This document shows positions 1-13,093 of a DNA stretch of 64,000 nt, piece after piece. Positions within the stretch are counted from its first letter, which is position 1; the number at the start of each line of letters is the position of its first letter. The position numbers and the translations under genes were made by a program. Source of the DNA: Combretum micranthum (Eukaryota > Streptophyta > Magnoliopsida > Myrtales > Combretaceae); the NCBI GenBank assembly GCA_024138025.1, contig JAMXBD010000723.1, positions 139,001 to 203,000 on the forward strand, written 5' to 3'. Under the pieces are notes generated by a model. The model saw nothing but the letters and a program-made list of their open reading frames with translations. It had not been told where the DNA came from and did no database searches.

Positions 1-430
1 GGTGATTTATTGCATTGCATTTAGTTAACTAAGCATGGCATATGTATTTGTTTGCACTATTGTGTACTGGGCCTTTGGCTCGTGCTGCTATCTTGCAGGT
101 GACTTTGATGACGAGCCCTATGACGATATGGGCTATGGGACTGACTGGGAGGATTCTATGGATGACTAGGAGAGAGAGACCTAGTATATGCTTAGGATTC
201 CTTTTGATGTTTTTTTTTTTCCTGAAGTGTTTAGGCTTATTTGTTAAGTCTTGGAATATACTTTGATTTGAATTGTATTTGTAATATAGTTGGGTTGTAA
301 ATAAGGTTTCTATATTTATGATCCTTGGGAAATTATAATGTATATATAAATATGATGTATGACTTGTATATAGGTAATGACCCACTACTTATGTAGTGGT
401 AATGTTTCCTAATTCAAAGTATGTGAATGT
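1..430 (+). other. Possible LTR fragment, cut by the window edge
   Basis: There is no intact gene. A short acidic frame follows an intron-acceptor-like TCTTGCAG near position 98 and ends at a stop near 170; it is rich in Asp, Gly and Tyr. Such a short acidic frame after a pyrimidine tract resembles the transcribed part of plant gypsy LTRs, and comparable texture occurs in the LTRs further right. I see no LTR end or target duplication, so this is a weak inference. Confidence 0.25.
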
Positions 431-2344
431 TATATCTATTTTAAACAAGCAACCATTATAAACATCCCTTTTTAAGATGACCTTACGTATAATGCTTGAA
501 TATTATTCCTAATATTTGGGTATTATGCGTGATCGGGAGATTTGACACACTTAATATTTGGGCTAAGTGGGTCGAGTCTTTACAACATCACTCTCAAGAA
601 AACTTTGGTATCTTTAGTTTGATATCCTTAAGTAAAGTTTCTATATTTTCACTATCTTATGAAAATGATGAATCAATCTAAATTTGACCCCCGTTCTGCT
701 CTTTTTGTTCATTCTGATTCAACTCAAGCTTGTCTATCCTAGTATACATTTGAGTTAAAGATTCTTAGATGGCTTGTAAAGAATTATTGAGCATTTTCAT
801 ATCACTTGATTGAGGTTGACTCCTAGTATCTACTAGCATTGTTCTAACCAATGAGAGCACAAAAAATTATTAGGCCTTTTATTTCAAATAAGCCCAACCT
901 ATGATACTAAATTCCTTAAGTATTTAAGATTCTCATTCCTCTCTGTTTCTTCCTTTTCGCTCAACTACTTTCTATCTCTCTATCTTTACTGTGTTTCTTT
1001 TAGGGTTTTGGATGCTACTAACTAATGCTATGTTCTTACATATACTACACAATGATGGTAGCTTGGCTAATTCAAGTCTAACCACAGAACTCCTCAAGAG
1101 AACTCAAGTATAGGGAAATCGTTCAGCGATTCTTTTCTATATTCATTTCCCTTATTATATGTATGTTTACAAATAACAGATCTTCTTAACGTTTGTTGAT
1201 TTTATATTAAGATCTATTAGTTATGAGTTGTAATTACTTTGGCTAGATAAACTATTTAAACTATTTTTAATTATATTGTTACAATATAGTTTTCCAATCT
1301 CTTAGATTGTCTTCTGTGTCTGTCTTGTCTCTTCATAACATACATGGTGAGTAAGAAGAGCATGTGTTGATTTAGAGAAAGGTACAAGGGATGGTTTTAA
1401 TGTTAGCAAAGGAGTTAAGAATAACTATACCTATGGTTTCAACATGATTGAAGTAAAATTTTATCTTTAGTGGGTGTAGTGGTTCTCTTAAACAATATAT
1501 AGAGTAAGCGTACAACGTGGAGAAATTGTTTGCTTATGATGATTATCATAATTGTACCAAAGTCAAGTTAGCTTCTTTAGAGTCAACGTGGTATATAATT
1601 TTAAGGTGGAGAAATTTGAAAGGGTAGCAACTTAAGGAAAGAGAAAATGGGTTGAAAACGTTGTAGTTTTTGAAAACACTCATGCGTAGATGTTTCTTTC
1701 TCACAATTTTAGGTAGGAGATGTGATGAAGTGGAATAATGGCTAACAATTACATGGAAAAATGAGATAAAGACTAGCATTGTTAGTTTTGTAACTCCAAG
1801 CCCTCACCTCGAGACACAACGAGCCAATGAATAATAATCACTACCTTTGGTGGTGTGTGATGTCGTTTTTTGGGCAAATTTCATCATTTAGGACCTCAAA
1901 ACAACAATTTTTCTATTTTAGGAAACTTTTGAATATGTTATAAATTTTAGTAAACATGTCCGTTTTGATTGTTGTTTGTGGCATTTCATTTGTCCTTTTG
2001 TTTACTTTATTTTTGTAAGTTTTAATTATTTTTTTAATTTTTTGGTAGTTTTTTAAGTTCTATTTTTTGTAGGTTTCAAACTTTGTTTATAAATATATGC
2101 CTTAGGGCAAAGAACATATCATTTTTTTTCACTGATATCAATTTTGAGACTTCTTTGCTCATTTTCTGCCCAAAAACTTGAATTATTTTATATTTTTTTA
2201 TTTTAGATGCCATTTGTATAGAAATTTGCAAAATCAATAGATAATTAAAGATCATACTCTAGCATTCATGCACACATCAATAGAACATGATAAATTTCCT
2301 TTACCTTTCACTACATCAGGATGTTTATTTATTTGAGACTATAA
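431..2344. other. No gene seen
   Basis: AT-rich DNA without a credible reading frame on either strand. The longest frames (61 aa at 496-681 and 77 aa at 1546-1779) have no recognisable motif and no gene-like context. Confidence 0.5.
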
Positions 2345-2620
2345 AATTAGGGTCATATGAGTGTGAAGGAAGACATAAAGGAGTGTGAGATGCTATTAAT
2401 TAGATGTGAAATTGCAAAACAAAAGAAACAAACAATGCTTGCTATGTTACGAGGTTAAAATCTAAGATTACAAATTTGGTGGAGTTGCGTTTGTATGATA
2501 ATTTGGAGAGTATTATTAAATTGGCTACAAAGGTGGAAAAGTAGAGGCAAGGGAGTTAGTTGAATGACTCAAATACAAAGCATAAAGTGACTAGTAAAGT
2601 ACATTAAAGGGATTAAGTGG
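2345..2620 (+). pseudogene. Relic of gypsy-type gag, C-terminal part
   Basis: From 2455 one frame reads LKSKITNLVELRLYDNLES followed by IIKLATKVEK and then a stop. This matches the end of the plant Retrotrans_gag domain, where a phrase of the type 'FLRGL...I...VEL..Y..LE......A.KVE' is typical. Just upstream, in another frame, a Lys/Gln-rich segment ends in MLAMLRG, which supplies the expected start of the phrase, so at least one frameshift lies near 2455. Several stops follow. No protease, reverse transcriptase or zinc knuckle is visible nearby. Identification rests on motif memory only. Confidence 0.5.
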
Positions 2621-4583
2621 TGACAAAATTGATGATAAAGTACACTATGTTAAGATGGCCAAAAAAAAAAAAGTACGCTATGTTAATTGTTGTGTAAAGG
2701 ATTAGATTCCTTCAATTTTCTATCTAATGATGGAGGAATTGAAACATTTACAAGTTGTCCACTCGGTCAGAATCCTTATTCCATTCACTTTTATTCCTTA
2801 TAATGAAATATCGCAAGTTTTGATTAATTTAAATAAGAATGCTTATAATTACATAAAATAATAGATGCTCGAAATTTCGATCTAAAAATTAAACTTAATT
2901 TAGAATTTAAACTTAAATAGTTTACTAAATCAAATAAATTAAACTATAGGATGTAATGAGACAAATAATTAAATTAGTAAATAGATTTAATTAAAATTTG
3001 AGAACCTAACTATTTCATTTCGTCTATCTATTTGCTTCAATTACCCATTTCATCAATCCAAATTTATTATTATTTTTTTCTAACTATCAAATTTGAATTC
3101 TATTCATTTTCAATTAGTCTATTTATTTCAATTATTTTTTCAACAAATCAAACTTCATCACCATCTCAATCACTTTTAATTATAACTCCTTTTCTTTTGA
3201 ATTATCAAATGAACAAGAGTATCGAATTTTCCCCAATAATTTATTTTAACTTTTTTTTCTTCTATTTTAATTCTCTAAACTTTCAAATATGTAATTAAAG
3301 TGTTTTGTAGGTTTCTAAACCTTTAAATAAATAATTTCAATGTTTAGTAAATTGTAAATCTCAATCTTTAGTCTATTTCATGAATTGAATTACTCAATTG
3401 TAATCATCAATTTAAACCTCCTTTCCTTGGATTTATAAATAATCCAAATTTCTTAAGTATGATTACCTAAATATATAAAATGTCTTAAATTAGCCATTTT
3501 AATCTAAATTCTATTTTCTTAATCCTCATAAGTTTGAGTTCAACTACTTGTTCATATACCTCAGTTTTAAGCCCAAACTGAAAATAAATATCAAATTTCT
3601 ATAAATTAAATTTCTAAACTAGGTTTATAATTCAAGATATTAATTTCTATTATATAAATTCCCAAAATTATTTTCTAATTATTCATGATATTAAGATGTT
3701 AATCTGAAACGTTTAAACCCAAAACCCTACCTATAATATCCTTAATTACCTTTATCCTCATCCTTTTCCTTACCATTTTCCTTTTTCACTTTTGGTTGTC
3801 CCCATTCCTTCTTCTTTTCTTCTTTTCTTCTTTTTGTTTTTCCTTCTTCTTCTATTCAGTTTTCTTTCTTCTCTCAAAATTCCCCTCAAAAATATCGATC
3901 TCACGAAGATTATAGAAGAAATTGAAGTTAGAGAACAAAATAGAAGATAAATCTTAAAGTAGTTTCATCGACAAGAAAAAAGGAATAGCAAGGAAGATTA
4001 AGTAGCTTTTGTTTTCTAAACAAGTAAGTTAGTCATTTTATTTGATTTGTTTTTGTGAATGCATCGATATAATGAATAAGTGTTAGTTACATGTAAGACT
4101 TATGATAAAATTAGTAAACTTGTAAGATATGGGCATATAAGTTAAAATCTAGGTTTTATAATATATATATAATATATATATATGTACATGCATGTGTAGG
4201 ATTAGAAATTTAATGTTATGATTTCAATCATATGATGTAATGAGATGTATACAAGTATTATAAGTTATATTTATGGATGGGTATGCTAATAATAAGAAGT
4301 TTTTGTTGACGTAAGTTGTAAGTAGGTAATTGAAAATAGAGTAAAAAGACAAATGCATACATAATATTTGATCCCTTGTCCATCACGGGGCATGACACGA
4401 CCCTTATCAAAGCAGAAAATAATTTAGGAGGTGATCACGAGTGTGATGAGGCCCGTGATTTTCACTAAGCAAAATTTTCATAGAACACAACCTAAATTAC
4501 GGTGGTGATAGGGGGCGTGATCTCTTATCACGGGTGTGACAAGGCCAGTGATGAGTGTCACGGCCATTGATCACGTGCATGAT

Positions 4584-7500
4584 TGTCACGCCCCAGCGGG
4601 TACCCTAAACGTGACAGCCCGCCGTACGCAATATTAAAACTTAAGAATGACTACCTCAGTCACTCGAAAGCTTCCATATCGGTACAAGGCTTACATTCAC
4701 AACAAAGGGAGACCGGTGGAGTAATGCATGTTAAGACATTGGCAGCAGAACATGCAAAATGACACTTAACATATATATTTCGTTGAAATAAAAGTCTTAC
4801 AGCTTCTAAGGGGTATTCCCCCGATAATTCATAATAACATGGTTCTAAGCATAACATAACTAAGCTAGAAGATTTTAAAAGAAATCTACTCTATAATTTC
4901 AAAATAGATTACCTCCAAAAGCTTCTCAAAATAAGGGTTCTACCCGGGGAATCAAGGAAGTCTCGGGTGCAAAAGATAATCCTGTAAGGTCAAAAGTCTG
5001 TAGGAGTATAAGCATTACTAGCTTAGTGAGATATTCCGTATGCAAAAGTACTCATAACAAACAATCAACCAAGTTTATTAATCAAGCATATGAATACAAT
5101 AACATATGATCAAACATTACATACGACTATCCGGTTTCATATGTTTGATGGATTTACCCCTCCATCGGAGGTTAGGGAATGCTTTGAACTGGGTCCCGAA
5201 CGACCTCCTGAAAGTTGCGCGCGTCTTGGGGTTCCAACGAACCGTACTACTAGTCCCCGGGCTTTCCTTACCCAAAGCGATCGATCCGGCTCGGTTACAC
5301 CTTGAGACCGTATTCCCCAAACGTCCTAACTCTCAAGATTGTAGCAAGACAGCTTACCTTTTCGGTCCCACGCTGAGGAGTAGTAGCAAAAATTCGAAAT
5401 GATATTCTAAGTGATATGCATGAGCAATTTTAATATATGGTGATTTCAATATGACATTAAATCATTTAAAGCGATCAAACAATATTTGCACACATAACAA
5501 TACATACATGGAAACATTTATATCAATCACAAATCGGGTTCCGATATACTTATCGTTCATTGATCGCACACAACGAATCACATACATAATTCCCATAATA
5601 TCCCACATGCATATCAATTTTATCTTTTCCTAACATCTACTGCTCTATTCTACAAGCACATGCGCGAATACATAAGCGTAAAGGAAACTCACTCGTCCAT
5701 AGCGCTCTAGGAGTCGAAGTAATCCTCGGGGAAGACAAGATCGTGATCCTCGACACCTAAACAAAAGAAATACCCAACATGAGTATTTCATCCAAGATCT
5801 ATTTAAGTTCTATACTTCTATCTTAAAGAATTTGTAAAATCGTATGGAATGGAAATCCCAACTTAAAATGGCCATAACTTGCTCATTTTAACTCGGAATT
5901 TCGCATATTATATACCAATTTCTACCTATTCGAAAAGATCTATCTATTTCTAAGGTTATTTTCTTCAAAAGAAGTTATTTGGGTCTCGGAATAGCGGCGT
6001 ACAGATTTGGTACGAATTTTCCAAACTTCAAAACTAGAGTTTTCAAACTTTACTTCACTCAAGGGCTTTTGTACAAAATATAGATATAGCATGATTGAAA
6101 ATCCCTTGAATATGTATAATCTCATACTATATGCATGAATTTGGTGTTGTCTCAACAATGGTTTTGTAAAACAAATGTCTTGAAGTGAGATAAGCTTAAG
6201 GGCTTGAAAAGAATTTTATTTTTGAAAAATTTCCTAAGTTATCATAAATGAGTATTTCCTCCTTTTAACTCCATTCCTTCAAAAGTTATTTTAATCTTTC
6301 AAGATTTCCATGAATTTTATTTCTAGCATTTTGGAAAACAAGGTCTTTCTAAATACTTTGTGGTTAGTTCCACTTTTAAAAGAAATCATCTTATAAGTTA
6401 TTTTTGAAAACTTATCTTAGACTTTAGTGTTGGTGGAAAACTTTGACAATTGAATCTAAGAAATCATTTGTTTAAGTCTAAAGAAACTTTCTTATTTATT
6501 TGAAAAGACAATTTATATTAACTTTACTTTATGTATTTCTTGGTAAAAACCATATATTGTTACTATCTTTAGAAAAATTCTTGTTTAAGATAAATTTCAA
6601 ACCTTTAAGGAAAATAGCTTCTTATGTGACAAAATTTATATTTAAAAAGAGTTCTTATTCTTTATTTTAAGAAAACTCATTTCTATTATGATTGAGACAA
6701 TAACAACATATTCATGTATGAATGAGAGTTTTTGACTATGAAAAATATAAAAACAACATAAATAAAATAAATAAGAGCATAAAGGTAAAGTCAAGTATTG
6801 GGAACCTTAGCTTCATCAAGGTATCCCGGGACTAAGAATGGACTAGTCCTCAAAGAAAAGAAAAGCAAAGAAATAAAATTGTTTTGACTTGATATGGACA
6901 AGTCTAAGACTAGAAAGACTAGTCTTAATATTGCATAAAACAAGTAAATAAATAGATTGCAAGACTTGAAAATAAATAAATAAATAACAAGTGAGCTTAT
7001 ATGCTCTAAATAAATATATATACATAATACTTATATAAGTTAGGTTAGAAACAATAATAACAACATAAAGAAAATAAGAACATGAGCAAAAACAAAACAT
7101 GAATAAATTGTTGCTTCTTTAACTCAATGAGTCTAAGAAACATACACTAAACTCATGTTAAGTTATATGACATGATGAGTATATAAGAGAGTTTTACCTA
7201 AAGTTTATGTGTTGGTTGAAGAAGAAAGAATGGGTTGTAGTATTATGTGGAATGGATTTTCTAAGGAAAAGAGAGAACTTTGAGAGATATTGGGAGAGGA
7301 ATTTTGTGGAGTGATTTTGGGAGAGTTTTAGTATGAATTTTGTTGTGTGAAAGAATGGAAGATGAAGGGGGTATTTATAGATTTTTGGAGTGAAATTTGT
7401 GTGATTAAATTAATTGGAAATTGAAACAAAAATGAGGATAGAGACATGGGGGGGCGCCGGTTTTGAGCATATAGGGGGGAGAAATAATTATTTTTGTTTG

Positions 7501-8071
7501 TTTTGTAATAAAAGAAGTAATGTGTAAGGTATGATGTGATTAAAGTTGTATGGGGAAGGTAAATTGTAAGATATAGGTATGGTAGAGTGTAAGAAAAAAA
7601 GTAGAGATAGATAGTGAATAGTAATGAATAGTAGAAAAGTACTATGAATAGTAGACTAGACAATTAAAATACCGGTAGTAAAGAAAATACGCGTAAAAGG
7701 CCTATATCTGATATTTTTAGATACCGAAAAATTCTAAAACTGATTTTTTGAAAACCTTATATTTTTACGAATCTATTGGTGTTGTCGGAATATTTTTGCT
7801 ATCCGGTGCTCCGGGGCACGGTTTTTGAAAACTGATCCCGATCGGATCGAAGGACACTAGAAAAATTCGAATATGATATTTTTAGGCTTTCCTATATTAT
7901 TACGAAGCAATTTCCATAATTATTTCAATTTCGTTTTTTAGGATTTAAGAACACGGGAGTGCGGATCTAGACCGACTAGACTAATCATATATCTAGGTTA
8001 ATTTTAGGGTTTCATTTCAACTTCCGGTTCTTAGGGTTTGCTAATATTATCAAAAAATCTAGGGGCTTACA
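4584..8071 (-). mobile_element. Solo LTR, 3.5 kb (family 2), with 5-bp target duplication
   Basis: The segment begins TGTCACGCCCC and ends GGGGCTTACA, so it has the TG...CA ends of an LTR. It is flanked by a perfect 5-bp duplication, ATGAT at 4579-4583 and 8072-8076. Read on the minus strand the LTR starts TGTAAGCCCC and ends GGGGCGTGACA, the style of plant gypsy LTRs. A TATA box lies at 7371-7379 on the minus strand. The segment is colinear and homologous with 19648-23363. There is no internal gag-pol and no second LTR, so it is a solo LTR left by LTR-LTR recombination. It interrupts the family 1 element. Short frames inside (for example 5106-5402) are not genes. Confidence 0.85.
7371..7379 (-). 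promoter_or_regulatory. TATA box of the family 2 LTR
   Basis: The minus strand reads TATAAATAC, followed by a C-rich stretch. The same TATAAATACC occurs at the equivalent place in the sister LTR at 22682-22691. Conservation between two diverged copies supports a real Pol II core promoter, with transcription running leftwards. Confidence 0.55.
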
Positions 8072-8574
8072 ATGATGGTGCCCATGATATTGATGACGAT
8101 CGTTGTCATAGGCATGATCCTCCCTCTGGTACTATTCATATTAAAAAAAAAAGAAAAAGAAAAAGAAAGAACCTTCGAACTAGACTAACTAAGAACCTAA
8201 TGGATATATGATAATGACTTAGTAAGATAATTGAATATGACTTAGTAATTAGATTAGACTTAGTATGGCTTTTGAATATCATGTAGACTAATTAGTAGAC
8301 TTAAGTTTATTTTGACTTAATATACTATAAGGAACTAAAATGAAATTAATCTAAAGTAGAATAATTAGATAAACTAGGATGCTGGTAGATGCATAATAGT
8401 GATCTAGGAGGATAATAAAATGTGATTTGACAATTGGATTAAGTGGCTAAGTCTAATCAACTTGGTTAAGTTAATTTAAGTTAATTTAATACAAATCTAA
8501 CTTGTAAATGACTTAGATATAATTATAGCATATTAGACTTTAAATGATAAAAGGAATACTTTCATAACCTTAGA

Positions 8575-11500
8575 AAGGGCCTAGAAGGATTAACCTGAAG
8601 TTATCATATCTTGTGTGCATCCGTCATAAGAAAACCATTTTGCAAGTCAGAGATTGCAAAACTCTACTTAATATTTGATATACAAATTTTAATTGTGTAA
8701 AAATAATTTGATAAATAAGAAAATACAAATTCCCATGGTCCTTCAGAACCGCAAAGAATCAGTATCCCCAACCAAACAATAAAATAAGATAGATAAACAA
8801 CATATTGTAAACTTCAACCATATACAACTAACCAACTCTAAGCTTATCTTATACATTGAAAAATCTCTAACTTAAATACAAAACACCTAGATTTTACATT
8901 CTAAGTCCATCTTTTTATCTTCAAGGACTTCAATGAAAACAACTCTCTCCTCACACAATCCGAGCCTATTCTTGGCTTGAGCTATTCCTGCACAAAAACT
9001 TTAGGGGCATGAGCTAATCCACAATTCAGTGAATAACAAGATTGGATCACACATCAAACAAATGTGAAGCAAGTATAATTAACAAACATATACACTACAA
9101 CACTCAACCATATGACATTTACAGTTTAGATGATCGAAATCCAAACCAATAGAGATCTACGTCCTCTCTTGGAGGTTGAAGGACTAGCACTGGTATCTCG
9201 CCCAAAAGAGACTAAGAACTAAGGAATGTGGAATTCTTCTCAACTCCTTGTTATTTATATATACACATTACTAACATAACCTCAACTTCACCTTAGAAAG
9301 AACTAAGGAAGGAGGATTTCATTTAAAACTCATTTGTTGTTTATATATATATATACTATAAAATAACCTCAACTTTGCTGTAGAACCTCAGAAACTCCCT
9401 AAGTATTAATACCCTAAAGCCAATCTCAATAAAGGCGATATCCTTTGGTGCTTACTTAGTTCCTATAGAACTGATAACCTTACACTAACCCATTGGAGAA
9501 ACAGATCTACTGAATTAGTTCGGCATCACTGCAAAATTGAAATATTAACCTCACCCGCATGATTGTTTAATTAACTAGTCAGATAGTACTAAGTTAATTT
9601 ATTAAAGTGACCAATCCGTTAACAGACGTTCAATAACAATTACAATTTAATGGTTACAAGCACTGTGTGATCTCTTTTAAATTAATGAATTATCAACTAA
9701 AACAATCACCAAGTAGCACACGACTACCCAATTCCCATGCATAACTAGTTATATTTATATTAATATATGTGCAACTACATTATAAGCATAAGCAAAGTGA
9801 TAAGGTCAATGTTACCCACCTGTTATCCAAGCTAAGTCATAGCAAACTCCTAGAAAAACCAAAGATTAAGCTGCTTCCCCTATGAAACAAGATAATACTT
9901 ATTCATCACTTCTCTTAACATATACTTTATTGAATTTTAGTATTCAAACTCACTTTTAGTTCTTTAGTTTATACTTGGTTGGAAACATAGATTCATATAA
10001 AACCTATTTGATTAGACACTAAGTAGGAATCTCGTCATGGCTACGGAAACCGCCCCACCAAGATACGGACAGTTCTTCATTGTCTGTCAAATTATTTCTT
10101 TTCCTTTGTTTACTATTATCCATTATAAAGACATCACTATTCTATATCATTTGATAAGTACCTCCATAATTTATTAATTTAATTGAAAAACTCATTTTAA
10201 TAAACATATTTTGGAAACAACCTACTTTCTTTACTAAACATGGTATAACCCATCATTTCACAATACACTATCTCTAAGTTATTTACAAGTTTTAAGTCTA
10301 TTTTAAATTAACTTAGCTAGGTTAATTCAACTTAATCAATCTATTTCAATTCTATTTTAGTGAAGTTCATTTGGTAGAGTTGAGCTTAGATATATTACTA
10401 ATTCATTTTACATTTAAGATTCATATCAATTTAGGTCAATGTTAACTTAATCTTAGCCAAGTTGATTTGAATTAGTCATTTAATCTAGCTACTTTATCTT
10501 ACTAAGTTATTATCATATAGCTATTAGGCTTTTTATTAGTCTAGTTCATTTTAATTCATTTAGATTCATTACGCCAAATTGGACTTAGGTTGATCAACTA
10601 AGTTCATTTTATATCTAAGTACTCTAAACTTATTTTATAACTTCCTTAGTCTAATGGTCTTTAAGAAATCATAAAATACTATACTCAACTATATACACTT
10701 AATTAGTAAAACCATTGTTCAAGTTGATTTGGATATGTTGCCATTTGAAACAAATACATTTTAGGCCTTACAACTTTTAAAATTTCCAAAAACCTAAAAT
10801 ATGGAAGTTATAGAGCTCTTTTTAAGCTTTTTCGTAGCATCTTGAATCACTTTAATTCGAGTACGGATAAGAAAGTTATGATCAAATTAAGCAAAAAGAC
10901 AAGGAAAAAGGAGAACAAGAGAGGTCCTAGGTTCATATGGGGCATGTCAAGGGTGGTGGCAGCCACCATACCCCTTGCTACACCCCATGGCAAAGGTCAT
11001 GCCAACCTACATGACGTCCCTTGTTTCTTTACCTCATTTTAGCAACTTGTTTTCATCCTACTTCAACTAAAACATCATGAAAACAATATACAAACTCATT
11101 TTCATGACTTTTAACACATCTATACTTATACTACTTTATCAAATATCTCCAACCCACTTCATCAGACTCTTTCTCCGTTTATGCACAAACAAACTAGCTT
11201 TTAGTTACATGCCCATATATCTCTTATTCATCAACTTTATCACAAACCAACTCATTTCTAACTCTCTTTCATCATGTTTATGCATATACAACGATTAAGA
11301 TAAAGAAAACAGCTCAACTTACTTGTTTAATATGCATAAGGAACATGTTTTTACTATTGCTACTTCTTTCTTAGTTATTAAAGCTTCTACTAGCATGCTT
11401 CCCACCTCCTATATTCTTTTCTCATTTCAATCACTCTTATGATCTTCTCAAGATTAAGATATGGAGGTGACATTTGAGAGAAAGGAAGAAAAGGAAAGAA

Positions 11501-13093
11501 AAGAAAACGTAAAGGGAAAGAAAGAAAAAGGAAAAAGTGGCAGCTTAGGAAAAAGAAAAACAGAAATGAGGTTAAATATTAAAAAAGTCTTTAAAGATGT
11601 TAAGAATAGGGGTTTGATTTAAGCTTCTCAGATAATTATCTTAAATGTTAAAAAAAATTAAGGGAAAATTTTAGAATATATATATATATATATATATAGA
11701 AGTAAAATCAATAACTTGAATGGAAAATCTAGTTTAGAATTTAATTTTATAAAAACTTGGTATTTAGTTTGAATTTAGGCTTACAAACTGGTATTTCTAA
11801 ATAAGTAGGTAAACTCAAATTCATGGTGACTAAAAATACAAAATTTAGGTTAAAGTAGCTATATTTGAGTATTTTTTAAATGTAAGTAATTGAATATAAG
11901 AATTTGGGTCATTTGTAAGTTGAAAAAAAAGGGTTCAAATTTATGGTTGTAATGGATTAGATAACTTAATTATATAATAGACCAACGTTTAGGGTTTAAA
12001 AATTTATTTAAATATTAAAATTAAATTTTTCCAAGGGTTTAGAGATTTGAAATTAAAGGAAAAGAATTTTAGTTTGAACTTTACAAAAGATAATAAAATT
12101 TAATTTTTTGAAAAGGATTGCTATAATAAATAGGCTAAATGAGGAGAGTGTTTGATATCCCAATTTCAATTAAGTCTATTTCTTAATTTGATTATGTTAA
12201 TCTACCTATTTATAACCTATAATTTAATTTAAATAGCTTAATTAAATTATCTATGCTTAATTTTAAAATTATATTCTAAACAAAGTTTAAGATTAATTAT
12301 CTATTGGTAGTAGACATTATATATGAACTTTAAATTTTATAATTTAAAAGCCTTCAATCATTTTAAGATTTATTCTTTCACTTATGCTATTCTGATTAAT
12401 TAAGATTAAATTATGATATTATGCTCCACTTCCATTGTAATGTTGAATTATTTGATAATATATTATTTATTGAGTTTACATATTGCATATATATATCTAC
12501 CATTATGTCTACTTGATATTTCACATTGTTTTTTCATTGTTGTAAGGACATTGAAAGTTGGTATTATTTACAATTGTTTCCATGTTTCATGTTTATTTAT
12601 TGCATGTATTATATAGTTACATTGTCTTATTCTCTTATTATATTGATTTGGTGTTTCTTGCCATTTTTATTTTTATGAAACATCTTGAGATTTGAATCAT
12701 TAGATTTAACATCATTTCTATATAATTATTTATTTATTCATCATCTATTTATTTAATTATAAGAAATGTTATATTCTATAGCTTTTATTGTTACTGTTAT
12801 CTAGTTAAAATCTCATTTTCATGCCTTTGTGTTTTTATTTCAAATTGTATCCTTTTTATATTTATGGTGTATTATCAAGAAGTTATGGACAAATTTTATC
12901 TTGAAATTTTTGCATATAACAATTCAAATTTTTAATCAACAAATAAATTGTTCATCTTTTAATCTGCTTAGATCGAAAAAAAATTAGGAGTGATTTCAAT
13001 GACTTTCTTAAAATTTCTTCAAAAATTTTACATTATTTATTTAATGATTATTATATTTGAATTGTACCAATTTGGCTGATTATAAATATATTG
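8575..13093 (-). mobile_element. Inverted family 1 element (copy D) nested in copy E
   Basis: The segment is flanked by the 5-bp duplication TTTCA (8570-8574 and 13094-13098). If it and one TTTCA are removed, the flanks rejoin into a sequence that runs parallel to 49780-49850 of the undisturbed relative, which shows that this is an insertion. Inside it, 8590-10100 is the inverted counterpart of 13200-14740. The shared blocks include GATTAACCTGAA, GCAAAACTCTACTTAA, CACACATCAAACAAATG and the GACAG/CTGTC core near 10085. The GAAAG-rich purine block at 11470-11540 is the complement of the CT block in copy E. The canonical TG...CA ends have eroded. The AT-rich part 12320-13093 has no match in the other copies and may be extra DNA. 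Confidence 0.65.

Noticed and set aside
5106..5402. 98-aa open frame on the plus strand
   Set aside because: It lies wholly inside the solo LTR, overlaps open frames in two other phases, has no motif and is not preserved in the sister LTR.
7328..7663. 111-aa minus-strand frame with hydrophobic residues
   Set aside because: Tyr/Leu/Phe-rich only because the LTR leader is TC-rich on that strand. It is not conserved at the corresponding place in the second LTR (22710-22946 differs).
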